Counted from the stretch's first letter, positions 8,853-19,303 are shown. The stretch is DNA of 64,000 nucleotides from Rhizobium sp. Q54 (GCA_945860165.1 CAMAPL010000007.1:1-64000); one strand, 5' to 3'. Numbers and translations: made by a program. The notes: generated from the sequence alone by a model not told the origin.

Positions 8853-9251
8853 TTAATCTTTCACGGCGGAAATAATCACAATCGCCTGGGCCAGCGGAAA
8901 ATCATCGGTGATCGTGAGGTCAATCTGGACCCGGTGGCCCGGTGGCGTGAGTTTTTCCAGCGCTTTCAGGGCGCCGCCGGTCAAGGCCATGGTCGGTTTG
9001 CCGCCCGGCAGGTTGACCACCCCCATATCGCGCCAGAAGACGCCGTGATTGAGGCCGGTTCCCAGAGCCTTGGCGCAGGCCTCCTTGGCGGCGAAACGCT
9101 TGGCATAGGAGGCGGCGCGCTGGTTGCGGCGATCGGACTTGGCGCGCTCGATATCGGTATAGATTCGCGACAGGAAGCGTTCGCCATGCCGGGCAATGGC
9201 TTTCTCGATGCGGCGGATGTCGATCAGGTCGTTTCCGAGACCGAGGATCAT
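8853..9251 (-). CDS. acpS: Holo-[acyl-carrier-protein] synthase
   Basis: AcpS moves phosphopantetheine from CoA to a serine of acyl carrier protein. The 132-residue protein has the magnesium-binding motif [14 protein letters not shown] near the N-terminus and the second motif [15 protein letters not shown] at about 60-75. Size and motifs match the trimeric AcpS family. Its neighbour upstream is pdxJ, separated by a repeat-bearing 79-base spacer. Confidence 0.95.
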   Translation of the reverse strand: MILGLGNDLIDIRRIEKAIARHGERFLSRIYTDIERAKSDRRNQRAASYAKRFAAKEACAKALGTGLNHGVFWRDMGVVNLPGGKPTMALTGGALKALEKLTPPGHRVQIDLTITDDFPLAQAIVIISAVKD

Positions 9252-9265
9252 GCGATCGCCTCGCC

Positions 9266-9323
9266 CTTCGGCAAGCTCAGGGTGAGGCTGCTCAACAAAT
9301 CCTCATGCTGAGCCTGTTGAAGC
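9266..9323. repeat. Inverted pair of a dispersed 22-bp repeat between pdxJ and acpS
   Basis: The left arm 9266-9287 begins CTTCGGCAAGCTCAGG and the right arm 9302-9323 is its near-complement beginning CCTCATGCTGAGCCTG. They can form a long hairpin. Closely similar short repeats are common between genes in alphaproteobacteria. Placement between the two coding regions suggests a processing or termination structure. Confidence 0.7.
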
Positions 9324-9330
9324 ATGAGGA

Positions 9331-10059
9331 TCACGCCCGCGCCTCGTCCATCAACCGCCGCATGGTGCGGATGGATTCTTCCAGGCCGATGAACACCGCC
9401 TCCCCGATCAGGAAGTGGCCGATATTGAGTTCGCGGATTTGCGCGATGGCGGCAACAGGTTTGACATTGTCGTGGGTCAGGCCGTGGCCGGCATGAATCT
9501 CCAGACCCAGCGTTTCGCCATAGGCAGCGGCATCGCGTATTTTCTCCAGCAGCTTTTCGCGTTCCGCGCCCGACGCATGGGCGTAGGCACCGGTATGCAA
9601 CTCCACCACCGGCGCGCCCAGGGCTTTGGAAGCATCGAGTTGCCGGCGGTCAGGCTCGATGAACATGGAGACGCGAATATTCGCCTTCACCAAGGCCGCA
9701 ACGATGGGCGCCAGCCGGTTGTGCTGGCCGGCCGAGTCTATCCCGCCTTCGGTGGTACGCTCTTCGCGCTTCTCCGGCACGATGCAGGCGGCGTGCGGCC
9801 TGGCCTTCAGGGCGATGTCCAGCATTTCGTCCGTCGCCGCCATTTCCAGATTGAGCGGAACGGTCAATGCCTTTGACAGGCGCACAATATCATCGTCCGA
9901 AATATGACGGCGGTCTTCGCGCAGATGCGCCGTGATGCCATCGGCGCCCGCACCTTGCGCAAGAATTGCAGCGCGCACCGGATCGGGATTGTCGCCGCCG
10001 CGCGCATTGCGCACCGTGGCAACGTGATCGATGTTGACGCCCAGGCGCAGTTTGCTCAC
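9331..10059 (-). CDS. pdxJ: Pyridoxine 5'-phosphate synthase
   Basis: PdxJ condenses 3-amino-2-oxopropyl phosphate with deoxyxylulose 5-phosphate in the DXP-dependent vitamin B6 pathway. The 242-residue TIM barrel begins LRLGVNIDHVATVRNARGG, its standard N-terminus, and shows GADGITAHLREDRRHI and ELHTGAYA. The product is used by PLP enzymes such as CysK nearby, though that link is only metabolic. It follows pyrE after 10 bases. Confidence 0.96.
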   Translation of the reverse strand: MSKLRLGVNIDHVATVRNARGGDNPDPVRAAILAQGAGADGITAHLREDRRHISDDDIVRLSKALTVPLNLEMAATDEMLDIALKARPHAACIVPEKREERTTEGGIDSAGQHNRLAPIVAALVKANIRVSMFIEPDRRQLDASKALGAPVVELHTGAYAHASGAEREKLLEKIRDAAAYGETLGLEIHAGHGLTHDNVKPVAAIAQIRELNIGHFLIGEAVFIGLEESIRTMRRLMDEARA

Positions 10060-10069
10060 GCCATATCCT

Positions 10070-10654
10070 TTACGCGAGGCCCCGGCTGCCCGGCTTGACG
10101 GCGGGCTTGTTGCGCAAGTGCGGCGGCAGCTTGTCGGCGGGCCAGGCCTGCACTTTCCATTCGGCCAGCGCGATCAATGGCACACCGACCTTGGCCTTGC
10201 CGCCGGAGCGGTCGATCAGGCAGCAGGCGGCGACAACCTTGGCGCCGGCCTTCCTGATGGCGGCGATGCATTCGCGGCTGGAAACACCGGTGGAGATGAT
10301 GTCCTCCACCATCAGCACCTTCTGGCCGCGCTTGAGGGTAAAATTGCGGCGCAGCTGGAATTCGCCATCCACCCGCTCGACATACATGGCGGGCAAGCCC
10401 ATCTGGCGGCCCATCTCATAGCCCGGCACGATTCCACCCACCGCCGGCGAGACGATGGCGGTAATCTCCTCGCCCACTTCCTTTCTCACTTTCGCGGCCA
10501 GCGCCTTGCACAGTTTGGCGGTGCGCCTGGCATCCTGGAATACCAGCGCTTTTTGCAGGAACTTGTCGGAGTGCAGCCCGCTGGAAAGGATGAAATGGCC
10601 CTCCAGCAACGCGCCGGCTTTCTTGAATTCGTTCAAAACCTGATCGACGTTCAC
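10070..10654 (-). CDS. pyrE: Orotate phosphoribosyltransferase
   Basis: PyrE converts orotate and PRPP to orotidine 5'-phosphate in pyrimidine synthesis. The 194-residue protein has the PRPP-binding motif [17 protein letters not shown] and [16 protein letters not shown] near the N-terminus. Its ATG overlaps the rsh stop (ATGA), so translation is probably coupled to the stringent-response enzyme. pyrB and the pyrC-like gene are about 16 kb away on the other strand. Confidence 0.95.
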   Translation of the reverse strand: MNVDQVLNEFKKAGALLEGHFILSSGLHSDKFLQKALVFQDARRTAKLCKALAAKVRKEVGEEITAIVSPAVGGIVPGYEMGRQMGLPAMYVERVDGEFQLRRNFTLKRGQKVLMVEDIISTGVSSRECIAAIRKAGAKVVAACCLIDRSGGKAKVGVPLIALAEWKVQAWPADKLPPHLRNKPAVKPGSRGLA

Positions 10655-12876
10655 TGCACAATCTCCGCTTCGCGCACGCGGTCAACCGATTCGACCGGGT
10701 CGGATACGCGTAGCGCGCCCAGGATATTCTGCAAATGCGCCACGTCGCGCACCTCGATATCCACGGTGAATTCGAAGAACAGCGGATTGCGGCTGGTCAC
10801 CTTCATGTTGAAGATATTGCCGCCATTGGCGGCAATGGCGGTCATCACCGTGGCAAGGCTGCCCAGCGCATTCTTCACCCGCACCAGAATACGCGCCACC
10901 GACAGGCCCATCTCGGACGCGCCCAGGCCCCAGCCCACATCCAGCCAGTCGTCCATGTTCTGCGCCTTGTCCAGTTCAGCGCAGTCAATGGTGTGAACCA
11001 CCAGCCCCTCGCCCGGCGTCTGCAGACCGACGATGCGGTCACCCGGCAGCGGATGGCAGCACTGGCCCAGCGCGTAGGAAATGCCCTCGGTCAGGCCGCG
11101 AATGGAGATCGGCTTCACTTCGCCCGGCACAGATTTCTTGGTGGCCTTACCGATGCGCTTGATCTCGGGATAGACCGCCTGCAGCACTTCATGGCCGCGC
11201 AGCGCACCGCGCCCCACATCAGCATAGACATCCTCGGCCCTTGCCAGGCGCAGCTTCTTGGCAACTTCCTCGATGGCCTTGTCGGTCAGTTCGCGCTTTT
11301 CGTCGGCAAAGGTCTTTTCCAGAATTTTGCGGCCGAAGCGGACATGCTCGTCGCGCTGGGCGTGGCGCAGGAAGCGGCGTATTTCGGCGCGGGCCCGGCC
11401 CGTGACCACGAACTGTTCCCACATCGGCGATGGCGTGGTGTCCTTGGTGGTGATGATTTCCACCTGGTCGCCGTTTTTCAGCGGGATGTGCAGGGCGACA
11501 TGGTTGCCGTTCACCTTGGCCCCCACCGCGCTGTTGCCCATATCGGTATGGACGGCATAGGCGAAATCGATGGGCGTGGCGCCCTTGGGCAGCGAGATCA
11601 GGCTGCCCTTCGGCGTGAAGCAGAAAACTTGGTCTTGGTAAATCGCCAGGCGCGAATGTTCGAGAACCTCCTCGGCGCTGTCGCCGCGCTCGAGTAGGTC
11701 CACCATGTCCCGGAGCCAGCCATAGGTGGCGCTGTCTTCCTGGCCGGCCTCAGGCACGCGCTCGCGGTAGCGCCAATGCGCCGCCACGCCGCGCTCGGCG
11801 ATATCATGCATGTCCTGGGTGCGGATCTGGATTTCCACCCGCTGCTTTTCCGGCCCGATCACCGTGGTGTGAATGGAGCGATAGCCGTTGGGCTTAGGGG
11901 TGGAGATGAAATCCTTGAAACGCTCCGGCACCATCTGCCAGCTGGTGTGGATGATGCCCAGCGCGTGGTAGCAGTCTGCCGTCGAACCGACGATGACCCG
12001 GAAACCGAAAATGTCGGAGAGCTGTTCGAAGGACAGTTTCTTGGTCTGCAGCTTGCGCCAGATGGAGAATGGGCGTTTGCCGCGGCCGTAAACCCAGGCC
12101 GCCATGCTATGCTCGGCCAGGCGGCGCTTGATCTGGTCGGCGATGCGCCCCACCCGGTCGCCGCCCACCATATCCAGGCGCGCGAAATGGGTGACGATGG
12201 AATTGCGCGCGTCGGAATCCAGTTCCGCAAAAGCGAGGTCTTCAAGTTCCTCGCGCATGTTCTGCATGCCGATGCGGCCCGCCAGCGGCGCGTAGATGTC
12301 GACCGTCTCCTGGGCGATGCGAATGCGCTTGTCCGGCTTGTCGATGTAACCGAGGGTGCGCATGTTGTGCAGCCGGTCCGCCAACTTCACCAGCAGCACG
12401 CGAATGTCGCTGGTGATGGCCAGCATCAGCTTGCGGAAATTTTCCGCCTGCTTGGTGCGTTCGGAGAAGACCTCGAGCTGGGAGAGCTTGGTGACACCGT
12501 CCACCAGATTGGCGATCTCCTCGCCGAATTTTTCCTTCACATCCTCATAGGTGACCAGCGTGTCCTCGATCGTGTCGTGCAGCAGCGCGGTCACGATGGT
12601 TGGAACGTCGAGCTTGAGGTCGGTGAGGATGGCCGCCACTTCCAGCGGATGGGCGAAATAGGGATCGCCCGAGGCGCGGAACTGCTTGCCGTGCGCCGTC
12701 ATGGCATAGACATAGGCCTTGTTCAGCAGCGACTCGTCAGCGGCGGCGTCATAGGCCAGCACCCGTTCTACCAGGTCGGTCTGGCGCATCAGCCGGTGGC
12801 GGCCGCGCGCAGGCGCGGCCACAGGAACCGGTTTGGCGGGCTTTTCAGCCGCGGTGACAGGGGTCAGAGGAGTCAT
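10651..12876 (-). CDS. rsh: Bifunctional (p)ppGpp synthetase/hydrolase
   Basis: The 741-residue RelA/SpoT homologue makes and degrades (p)ppGpp. The HD hydrolase domain spans about 45-195 with intact ligands (His62 in [10 protein letters not shown]; His100-Asp101 in LLHDTIEDT). The synthetase domain follows at about 240-360 with [13 protein letters not shown] and [13 protein letters not shown] is near 410-470 ([20 protein letters not shown]) and ACT at the C-terminus (about 660-735). Having both catalytic centres fits the single Rsh of alphaproteobacteria. It follows rpoZ, the omega subunit involved in ppGpp binding in some bacteria. Confidence 0.95.
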   Translation of the reverse strand: MTPLTPVTAAEKPAKPVPVAAPARGRHRLMRQTDLVERVLAYDAAADESLLNKAYVYAMTAHGKQFRASGDPYFAHPLEVAAILTDLKLDVPTIVTALLHDTIEDTLVTYEDVKEKFGEEIANLVDGVTKLSQLEVFSERTKQAENFRKLMLAITSDIRVLLVKLADRLHNMRTLGYIDKPDKRIRIAQETVDIYAPLAGRIGMQNMREELEDLAFAELDSDARNSIVTHFARLDMVGGDRVGRIADQIKRRLAEHSMAAWVYGRGKRPFSIWRKLQTKKLSFEQLSDIFGFRVIVGSTADCYHALGIIHTSWQMVPERFKDFISTPKPNGYRSIHTTVIGPEKQRVEIQIRTQDMHDIAERGVAAHWRYRERVPEAGQEDSATYGWLRDMVDLLERGDSAEEVLEHSRLAIYQDQVFCFTPKGSLISLPKGATPIDFAYAVHTDMGNSAVGAKVNGNHVALHIPLKNGDQVEIITTKDTTPSPMWEQFVVTGRARAEIRRFLRHAQRDEHVRFGRKILEKTFADEKRELTDKAIEEVAKKLRLARAEDVYADVGRGALRGHEVLQAVYPEIKRIGKATKKSVPGEVKPISIRGLTEGISYALGQCCHPLPGDRIVGLQTPGEGLVVHTIDCAELDKAQNMDDWLDVGWGLGASEMGLSVARILVRVKNALGSLATVMTAIAANGGNIFNMKVTSRNPLFFEFTVDIEVRDVAHLQNILGALRVSDPVESVDRVREAEIVQ

Positions 12877-12925
12877 CTGCCCAAATATAGGCAGAAACTC
12901 TGCAAATCAGAACCTAAAAGCCTGA

Positions 12926-13309
12926 TTACTCTTCGTAATCAGCTTCCGGCTCCGGCTGCGGCTCGGCGCGGCGCTGGGCTTCGGTGGTCAAAGCGCGCAG
13001 CAGTTCCTCCTCGGTGACCTGGCGATGCGAGGCATCCTCGCGGTCGTCGGCTTCGGGGCGGGCTTCTTCCGGCTCGTCCACTTCCGCATGCTTCTGCAGC
13101 GAGCGGATGTAATCTTCCTTGGAATCTTCCGGCTTGATCAGCTTGGCGGCGATTTCGCGCAAGGCCACCACGGGGTTCTTGTCACGGTCGCGGTCCAGCA
13201 TCGGCTCGGCGCCGCCCGACAACTGTCGGGCACGAAAACCCGCGGCCAGGACCAGATCAAAGCGGTTGGGGATCTTGTCGACGCAATCTTCGACGGTGAC
13301 GCGGGCCAT
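12926..13309 (-). CDS. rpoZ: RNA polymerase omega subunit
   Basis: Omega helps fold the beta' subunit. The 127-residue protein starts [20 protein letters not shown] and has [15 protein letters not shown] and [10 protein letters not shown], the conserved omega core, within the first 65 residues. The second half is an acidic tail typical of alphaproteobacterial omega. It is the first gene of the rpoZ-rsh-pyrE unit; folK ends 84 bases upstream. Confidence 0.95.
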   Translation of the reverse strand: MARVTVEDCVDKIPNRFDLVLAAGFRARQLSGGAEPMLDRDRDKNPVVALREIAAKLIKPEDSKEDYIRSLQKHAEVDEPEEARPEADDREDASHRQVTEEELLRALTTEAQRRAEPQPEPEADYEE

Positions 13310-13393
13310 AGGAATCCTTAAAGTTCAACAGGTTAGCGGCCCGAAAAGCCGCAAACTCCGGGAGAGGACGTGGGGATAACAGAAAAAGAGCCA

Positions 13394-13879
13394 CTAAGCG
13401 AGCTTTTTGGGGGCGCCTCTGTCCGGCAGCGCCGCCAGGAGTTCCGCCGCCCCCTGCCAAAAAACCGGATGCCGCCAGCCAGGGGCGACCTCGGCCAAGG
13501 GTGCCAATACAAAACTGCGCTCCGTCAGCCTAGGATGTGGAAGGGTCACTGCGCCCGTCATGACCTTTGCGTCATGGTCCAGGAGATCAAGATCCAGTGT
13601 CCGGGGCGCATTCGGCGCGGAACGCATTCGGCCGAACTCAGTTTCCACCCCATGCAAAAGATCCAGCAGTTCAACGGGTTGGAGGGTCGTCTTTACGGCG
13701 GCGACCGCGTTGATGAAGGGTGGGGCGACGGCATCCGGCCAAGCCGGGGTTTCATAGAAAGACGAAACGGACAGGATTTTCACACACAATTGTTCCAACC
13801 GGCCCAGCGCGCATTTGAGCGTCTGTGCCGGCGGACCGGCATGGGACGCAAGATTGCCGCCTAAGGCGATCAGGATCAT
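13394..13879 (-). CDS. folK: 6-hydroxymethyl-7,8-dihydropterin pyrophosphokinase
   Basis: HPPK transfers pyrophosphate from ATP to hydroxymethyl-dihydropterin in folate synthesis. The 161-residue product begins ILIALGGNLASHAGPPAQT, has SSFYETPAW and FINAVAAVKT, and the signature RTLDLDLLDHDAKV with LPHPRLTERSFVLAPLAEV. Size and motifs are standard. It is divergent from the NYN gene. Confidence 0.94.
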   Translation of the reverse strand: MILIALGGNLASHAGPPAQTLKCALGRLEQLCVKILSVSSFYETPAWPDAVAPPFINAVAAVKTTLQPVELLDLLHGVETEFGRMRSAPNAPRTLDLDLLDHDAKVMTGAVTLPHPRLTERSFVLAPLAEVAPGWRHPVFWQGAAELLAALPDRGAPKKLA

Positions 13880-13932
13880 GGGCCCGCACCGGAAAATAAG
13901 GCGCGCCGCCCTTTAGATGTGTTGGAGGTCAT

Positions 13933-14510
13933 ATGCTTTTTTATCCCGCCGAGAAGATCGCATTGTTCATCGACGGCGCCAACCTGTACGGCACGGCCAA
14001 GGGATTGCAGTTCGACGTCGATTATAAAAGGCTGCTGGAATTGTTCGCCCGCAAAGGCACCCTGGGGTGCGGGCCTTTTATTATACCGCCGTGGCGGAGG
14101 ATCGGGAACTCTCTACCCTGCGGCCGCTGGTCGACTGGCTGGATTATAACGGCTTTGCCGTGGTGACCAAGCCGCTCAAGGAATTCACCGACGCTCAGGG
14201 CCGCCGTCGGGTCAAAGGCAATATGGACATCGAACTGGCCATCGACGTGATGGAGATGTCGGGCTGCGTCGATCATTTCGTGATCTTTTCCGGCGATGGC
14301 GATTTCCGCCGGCTGGTTAAGGCGGTGCAGCGGCGCGGCAAACGGGTGAGCGTGGTCTCGACCATCCGCACCCTCCCGCCCATGGTGGCGGACGAACTGC
14401 GCCACCAGGCCGATAATTTCATCGAGCTGGACGATCTGAAAAGCCAGATCGCGCGGGACAACGGCAGCAAGCCAGCACCTGCATTCACCCCGGCCCAGAC
14501 GGACGCCTGA
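13933..14510 (+). pseudogene. NYN-domain (LabA-like PIN) ribonuclease-type protein, frameshifted
   Basis: A good ribosome site (TTGGAGG, 13922-13928) precedes ATG 13933. The first frame reads MLFYPAEKIALFIDGANLYG, with the conserved N-terminal Asp of NYN domains, up to ARKGTL near 14062. The family continues RAFYYTAVAEDRE, but here that sequence is in another frame, from about 14067 to the stop at 14510, with MDIELAIDVMEM and FSGDGDFRRLVKAV. The switch falls at GGGG (14063-14066): two extra G, or one missing base, would account for it. Intact, the protein would be about 190 residues. NYN proteins are predicted metal-dependent RNases. Either the gene is broken or the assembly is wrong here. 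Confidence 0.8.
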
Positions 14511-14554
14511 AAGGGCGCCTAGACAGGCGTTCGCGCGGCATTTAGGTCGGGGGC

Positions 14555-15196
14555 ATGAAAGCGCCCGACCAGCCCCCACACGATTGTCCACTCTGTCCGC
14601 GGCTGGTGGCGTTTCGCCAGGCCAATAGCACCAAGTATCCGGACTGGTTCAACGGACCGGTGCCCAGCTTCGGGCCACTCACCGCGCGCATCCTGATCGC
14701 AGGCCTGGCGCCGGGACTGCAGGGCGCCAACCGCACCGGACGGCCCTTCACCGGAGATTGGGCCGGCGACCTACTCTACGCCACCCTGCTCAAGCTTGGA
14801 CTGGCGAGAGGCGTGTATGACGAACGCCCCGACGACACTCTGGAACTGGTGGATTGCCGCATCGCCAATGCGGTGCGCTGCGTACCGCCGCAGAACAAGC
14901 CGGAGCCGTCGGAAATAAAAACCTGCCGCCAGTTCCTGATATCGGAACTGGAAACACTGCCCAATGTGAAAGTGATCCTGGCGCTGGGCAAGATCGCCCA
15001 TGACAGCGTACTGGCCACGTTGGGCCCCAAGATCAGCGCGCATCCGTTCAAGCACGGCGTCGCGTATGACATCGGCAAGTTCAAGCTGATTTCCAGCTAT
15101 CACTGCTCGCGGTACAACACCAACACTCGAAGGCTGACCACCGAGATGTTCGAGGATGTTGTGGGGAAGGCGAAGGCGTTGTCTTTCAAGACCTGA
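14555..15196 (+). CDS. Uracil-DNA glycosylase, family 5 (UdgB type)
   Basis: This enzyme would excise uracil and other deaminated bases from DNA. The 213-residue protein has four cysteines placed for a 4Fe-4S cluster (HDCPLCPRL and RCV...KTC with 14 residues between), motif 1 GLAPGLQGANRTGRPFTGD and motif 3 SSYHCSRYNTNTRRLT. Motif 1 lacks the catalytic Asp/Asn of family 1 enzymes, as in family 5. It follows the NYN gene by 44 bases. Confidence 0.88.
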   Translation: MKAPDQPPHDCPLCPRLVAFRQANSTKYPDWFNGPVPSFGPLTARILIAGLAPGLQGANRTGRPFTGDWAGDLLYATLLKLGLARGVYDERPDDTLELVDCRIANAVRCVPPQNKPEPSEIKTCRQFLISELETLPNVKVILALGKIAHDSVLATLGPKISAHPFKHGVAYDIGKFKLISSYHCSRYNTNTRRLTTEMFEDVVGKAKALSFKT

Positions 15197-15227
15197 CCAT
15201 CGTCTTAAAAAGCGGCCGATGTTTTCG

Positions 15228-15305
15228 CCCGGCCGCTCGCCCAAGCTCGCGGCATTCGGGCGGGCGAAAGGTCCACCGGACCTTTCGCTAAAACCGCCCT
15301 CACCC
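15228..15305 (-). repeat. Palindromic element, copy C (at the smpB stop codon)
   Basis: On the minus strand it starts GGGTGAGGGCGG, whose TGA is the smpB stop. The main hairpin is GCGAAAGGTCC-GGT-GGACCTTTCGC, and it ends with GAGCTTGGGCGAGCGGCCGG. Compared with copies A and B both arms changed together, keeping the pairing. It separates the convergent ends of smpB and the uracil-DNA glycosylase gene. Confidence 0.85.
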
Positions 15306-15773
15306 CTTAGCGCGTAACAACCTGGCCTTGTCGCGCTGCCAGTCGCGGTCCTTCTCGGTTTCGCGCTTGTCGTGCAGCTTCTTGCCCTTGGCAACGCCCA
15401 GTTCGAGCTTAGCCTTGCCCTTGGCGTTGAAATATAGCTTCAGCGGGATCAGCGTCATGCCTTCGCGCTGGATGGCGGCGGCGAGGCGCGCAGCTTCGCG
15501 CTTGTGCACTAGCAGCTTGCGGGTGCGCTTGGGCTCGTGATTGAAGCGCGACGCCTGAGTGTATTCAGGGATGTAGCAATTGACCAGCCACAACTCGCCA
15601 TCCTTGGCGTGGGCGTAAGACTCCCCGATGGTGGTCTTGCCGCTGCGCAGCGACTTGACCTCCGACCCCATCAGCATGATGCCCGTTTCCAGAGTCTCGC
15701 CGATCGCATAGGCGTAGCGCGCCTTGCGATTGTCGGCGATGATCTTGAAACTGTCTTCTTTCTTTTTTGCCAT
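15300..15773 (-). CDS. smpB: SsrA-binding protein SmpB
   Basis: SmpB carries tmRNA to stalled ribosomes for trans-translation. The 157-residue protein has the OB-fold core with [40 protein letters not shown] and the tmRNA-binding stretch [20 protein letters not shown], then the basic C-terminal tail ([20 protein letters not shown]). Its start lies 7 bases from copy B and its stop is inside copy C, so the gene is bracketed by two copies of the same element. tmRNA itself is not in the window. Confidence 0.96.
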   Translation of the reverse strand: MAKKKEDSFKIIADNRKARYAYAIGETLETGIMLMGSEVKSLRSGKTTIGESYAHAKDGELWLVNCYIPEYTQASRFNHEPKRTRKLLVHKREAARLAAAIQREGMTLIPLKLYFNAKGKAKLELGVAKGKKLHDKRETEKDRDWQRDKARLLRAKG

Positions 15774-15779
15774 TTTCTA

Positions 15780-15867
15780 CCCGGCCGCTCGCCTAAGCTC
15801 GCGGCGTTCATCACTCGAAATGGTCCACTGGACCATTTCGCACGCCTTCGGCGGACGCTCCTCACCC
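15780..15867 (-). repeat. Palindromic element, copy B (between dapA and smpB)
   Basis: On the minus strand it starts GGGTGAGGAGCG one base after the dapA TAA and runs to GGCGAGCGGCCGGG, 6 bases before the smpB start, filling the whole spacer. It has a short stem CGCC-GAA-GGCG, a main hairpin with 12-bp arms (CGAAATGGTCCA/TGGACCATTTCG) and a third GC-rich stem (GCCGC/GCGGC). It is the best-formed copy and serves as the reference for the family. Confidence 0.88.
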
Positions 15868-15868
15868 A

Positions 15869-16762
15869 TTAAACTTTTAAGCCGGCGCCCTGCATCGCCT
15901 TCTTGACCTGGGCGCGCGCCGCGTCCGTGGCTTCCACCAGCGGCAGGCGCACATCCGGCGTGCAAAGCCCCAGCAGCGACGCGCCATACTTGGCGGGCGC
16001 CGGGCTGGGCTCGCAGAACATGGCATCGTGCAGCGGCATCAACTTGTCCTGATAGTCACGGGCCTTGGCGAAGTCGCCCGCTAGGCTGGCGGTCTGGAAT
16101 TCCGCACACAGGCGCGGCGCGACATTGGCCGTCACCGAGATGCAGCCTGATCCGCCATGGGCATTGTAGCCAAGCGCGGTGCCGTCCTCGCCCGAGATCA
16201 GCAGCCAGTCCTTGCCGCAGGCCAGCCGTTCGCGGCTGGGGCGCATCAGGTTAGCGGTGGCGTCCTTCACCCCGATGATATTCTTGTGCCCGGACAGGCG
16301 CGCCATCGTGTCGACGCCGATCTCGACAATGGCGCGGCCCGGGATGTTGTAGAGCAGGATCGGAATATCGACCGCTTCGGCGATCGCCATGAAATGGCGA
16401 TACTGCCCTTCCTGCGACGGCTTGTTGTAATAGCCGGTCACCGACAGGACCGCGTCGCAGCCGACATCTTTGGCGTGCCTCGTGAGCATGATCGCCTCGT
16501 CGGTGGAATTGGAGCCCGCGCCGGCGATGACCGGCACCCGGCCGTTCGCTTCCTCGACGCAGATCTCAATCACCCGCATATGTTCTTCATGGCTCAGGGT
16601 CGGTGATTCGCCCGTGGTGCCGCAGGGAACCAGGCCGTGGGAACCTTCGGCGATTTGCCAGGCCACCAGCTTGCGGAACGCGGCTTCGTCCACCCTTCCG
16701 TCCTTCATGGGCGTGATCAGGGCGGGGATAGAACCTTTGATGCGGTCACGGATGCTGGCCAT
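15869..16762 (-). CDS. dapA: 4-hydroxy-tetrahydrodipicolinate synthase
   Basis: DapA condenses pyruvate with aspartate semialdehyde, the first committed step to diaminopimelate and lysine. The 297-residue barrel has [17 protein letters not shown], the signature [31 protein letters not shown] and the Schiff-base lysine in [12 protein letters not shown]. The ATG at 16762 matches the family N-terminus; further upstream the frame only antisenses slt. Its diaminopimelate product feeds peptidoglycan, the substrate of Slt next door and of the L,D-transpeptidase. Confidence 0.95.
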   Translation of the reverse strand: MASIRDRIKGSIPALITPMKDGRVDEAAFRKLVAWQIAEGSHGLVPCGTTGESPTLSHEEHMRVIEICVEEANGRVPVIAGAGSNSTDEAIMLTRHAKDVGCDAVLSVTGYYNKPSQEGQYRHFMAIAEAVDIPILLYNIPGRAIVEIGVDTMARLSGHKNIIGVKDATANLMRPSRERLACGKDWLLISGEDGTALGYNAHGGSGCISVTANVAPRLCAEFQTASLAGDFAKARDYQDKLMPLHDAMFCEPSPAPAKYGASLLGLCTPDVRLPLVEATDAARAQVKKAMQGAGLKV

Positions 16763-16892
16763 GATGGGTTTTCCAAAGTTTTTATTCTGGGACCGGTCAC
16801 ATTTATGCCCCGGCCGGGGTCCCATTATGGCCTTCCGGGTGGCCCTCCGTCTAAGCTGATCCAATCTTTTCAACAAGCTACAGCCTGAAATA

Positions 16893-19031
16893 ATGACCAT
16901 TCCCTTTTTGCGTACCTGCCTCCTCTCCACCACCCTGATCGCCGGGGGCGTCGCTTTGGCGCAAACCCTGCCTAATGGCCTGACCCGCAGCGGCGATGTG
17001 GTTATGATGCAGCCCATTGCCGACGCCATAGGCATCAGCGGTACGGGACTTTCCACCGCCCGGCCCAACCGGCTGAAATTCCTTACCCCGCCGGAGCATG
17101 GTCTGTTCAGCCGGGCCTTCGAGGCGGGCGTGCGGGGCGACTGGGTTGCGGCGCGGTCTCTCGCCGCCCAAGGCCAGAACGCCACCGCCAGGCGCCTGCT
17201 GGAATGGCGCTATGCGCTGGACAAGGACAGCGGCGCGAACTTCGCGGAAATAGACGCCGTCATCAAAGACACCGACGCCAAGGGCGCTGCCGCCTGGCCG
17301 TTGCGCGGCACCTTGCAGGCCCGCGCCGAAGCCATGATCAGAACCGACATGCCGCCCGCGGCCATCGTGGCGTGGTTCAGCGGCAGAAATCCCAATTCCA
17401 GCATCGGCAAGATCTGGCTGGGCGAGGCGCTGGTGGCCACCGGCGACAAGGCGCGCGGCGCGGCCCTGATCCGGTCGGGATGGATCGAAGGCAGCTTCGA
17501 CACCGCCACCGAACTGGACATCGCGCAGAAGGACGCCGCCCACCTGACACCGGATAGCGACCGCGCCCGGCTGAACAATCTGTTGTGGCGCGGTGAGACG
17601 ATAGCGGCAAAACGGCTTATTGCCCGGGTGGACGAAGCCACGGCGGCGATTGCCAACGCTCGCATCGAGCTGAGCGCGGGCTTGCCCAAGGCGCAAGCCG
17701 CGCTGAACAAGGTCTCCGATTTCAGTGACCCCAACCTGCTGTTCGACTGGAGCCGCGCCCTGCGTCTGGCAAACCGCGACAGCGAGGCGGGCGCCATTCT
17801 GCTGCGCACGCCCCCCGCGACGCTGGTCCGGGACCGTGCGGCGCGCTGGTGGAACGAGACCGCGATACAGGCGCGCGGCGCGCTGGCGGACGGCAATCCC
17901 CGCATGGCGCTGAGCTTGGTTCAACATGCGGGCTTTTCCAGCGGCGAGCAGAATGCCGAGCAACACTTCCTGGCGGGCTTCATCGCGCTGCGCTCCCTGA
18001 CGGAGCCGGCGACCGCGCTGGAGCATTTCCGCAAGCTGGAGGCGGGCGTCGCCCGGCCCATCAGCAAGAGCCGCGCGCTGTACTGGCAGGGCCGCAGCCT
18101 GGAGGCACAAGGGGACACAGCGGCGGCGCTGACGCGCTACCGCGCCGCTGCAGCCTATCCTGAGACCTTCTACGGTCAGATCGCCCTAGCGCGCACCGAT
18201 GCCGCGCCGATGCTGCGGCTGGCCGACACCATCGTGGAAGCAGCTGCCCCCAGCGAGGTGGAAAGCGACGCGTTGATGGACGAGATCAAGGTGCTGGCCG
18301 ATCTGGGCCAGGCGGGCAGCTTGCGCGCCTTCATCGACCGCACCGTCGAGGTCCATTCCTCGCCCCGCCACATCAAGCGGCTGATGATGATGCTCGCCGA
18401 CTGGGGCTATCCGGAGATTGCGGTGCGACTGGCCAAGTCCATGAGCTATGTCGGCGTCCCCATGCTGCAATTCACCCATCCCGTGATCGCCCTGCCCCGC
18501 TATGCGGGCCCCGGCGAGGCACCCGATCCGGCACTGGTGCTGGGGTTGATCCGGCAGGAGACCGAATTCGACGCCTATGCCATCAGCAGCGCCGGCGCGC
18601 GCGGCCTGATGCAGATGATGCCGGCCAGCGCCAGGGTCGCGGCCAAGCAGGCGGGCCTGCCCTATCGGCCCGAGGCGCTGCTCAGCGACACGGTCTACAA
18701 CATGCAGCTGGGCATGACGGAATATCGCGGCCACCTGGACCGCTATGGCGGCTCGCTGGTGCTGGCGGCCGCGTCCTACAATGCCGGGCCGGGCAACAGC
18801 CGTAAATGGGTGGCGGCCAATGGCGATCCCCGCACGGGCGGCGTGGACCCGATTGACTGGCTGGAACTGATCCCGTTCGGCGAGACCCGAAATTATGTTC
18901 AGCGTGTATTGGAAAATACCCAGGTCTATCGCGCCCGCTTGGCGGGCAAGGACGTAGCCTTGCGGATATTGCCGGATCTCTACGCCCCGGCGGCGCCGTC
19001 GATGAGCGTACTGACGGCGAAAGCGAACTAG
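16893..19031 (+). CDS. slt: Soluble lytic murein transglycosylase
   Basis: Slt cleaves the MurNAc-GlcNAc bond of peptidoglycan to give 1,6-anhydro ends, in the periplasm. The 712-residue protein begins with a signal peptide ending near GGVALAQ (about residue 24). A long superhelical region of TPR-like helices fills about 60-520, and the SLT catalytic domain is at about 545-690 with the catalytic glutamate in [20 protein letters not shown] and [10 protein letters not shown]. It is divergent from dapA. Its TAG stop shares the palindrome CTAG with the stop of the convergent Sel1 gene. Confidence 0.93.
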   Translation: MTIPFLRTCLLSTTLIAGGVALAQTLPNGLTRSGDVVMMQPIADAIGISGTGLSTARPNRLKFLTPPEHGLFSRAFEAGVRGDWVAARSLAAQGQNATARRLLEWRYALDKDSGANFAEIDAVIKDTDAKGAAAWPLRGTLQARAEAMIRTDMPPAAIVAWFSGRNPNSSIGKIWLGEALVATGDKARGAALIRSGWIEGSFDTATELDIAQKDAAHLTPDSDRARLNNLLWRGETIAAKRLIARVDEATAAIANARIELSAGLPKAQAALNKVSDFSDPNLLFDWSRALRLANRDSEAGAILLRTPPATLVRDRAARWWNETAIQARGALADGNPRMALSLVQHAGFSSGEQNAEQHFLAGFIALRSLTEPATALEHFRKLEAGVARPISKSRALYWQGRSLEAQGDTAAALTRYRAAAAYPETFYGQIALARTDAAPMLRLADTIVEAAAPSEVESDALMDEIKVLADLGQAGSLRAFIDRTVEVHSSPRHIKRLMMMLADWGYPEIAVRLAKSMSYVGVPMLQFTHPVIALPRYAGPGEAPDPALVLGLIRQETEFDAYAISSAGARGLMQMMPASARVAAKQAGLPYRPEALLSDTVYNMQLGMTEYRGHLDRYGGSLVLAAASYNAGPGNSRKWVAANGDPRTGGVDPIDWLELIPFGETRNYVQRVLENTQVYRARLAGKDVALRILPDLYAPAAPSMSVLTAKAN

Positions 19032-19303
19032 TTCTTAAAAATATTGAGCCATTCGCGGGCCAGCTTCTGGGCCTCGGCGATCTGTCCGGGGTTCATTTCG
19101 GCGGCCAGCTGGTTGCGCCAGCTCTTGGCGGCTTCCACGCCGCGCACGGCGGCGAGATTGAACCATTTGTGCGCGGCGATCATGTCGACGCCCACGCCCT
19201 GGCCGGTCGAATAGGCCAGGCCAAGATTGTAGAGCGCCTCGGCGCGCCCCTCCTTGGCATCGCGCTCATACTGCGCCAGTGAATCTATGTCGATGCAAGC
19301 CAC
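19028..19303 (-). CDS. Small Sel1-repeat protein
   Basis: The 91-residue product has one clear Sel1-like repeat, AEALYNLGLAYSTGQGVGVD followed by MIAAHKWFNLAAVRGV, and a second, partial helix pair. There is no signal peptide, so it is probably cytoplasmic. Sel1 repeats act in protein contacts; no partner is evident. The gene converges on slt with overlapping stop codons. Confidence 0.8.
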   Translation of the reverse strand: MACIDIDSLAQYERDAKEGRAEALYNLGLAYSTGQGVGVDMIAAHKWFNLAAVRGVEAAKSWRNQLAAEMNPGQIAEAQKLAREWLNIFKN

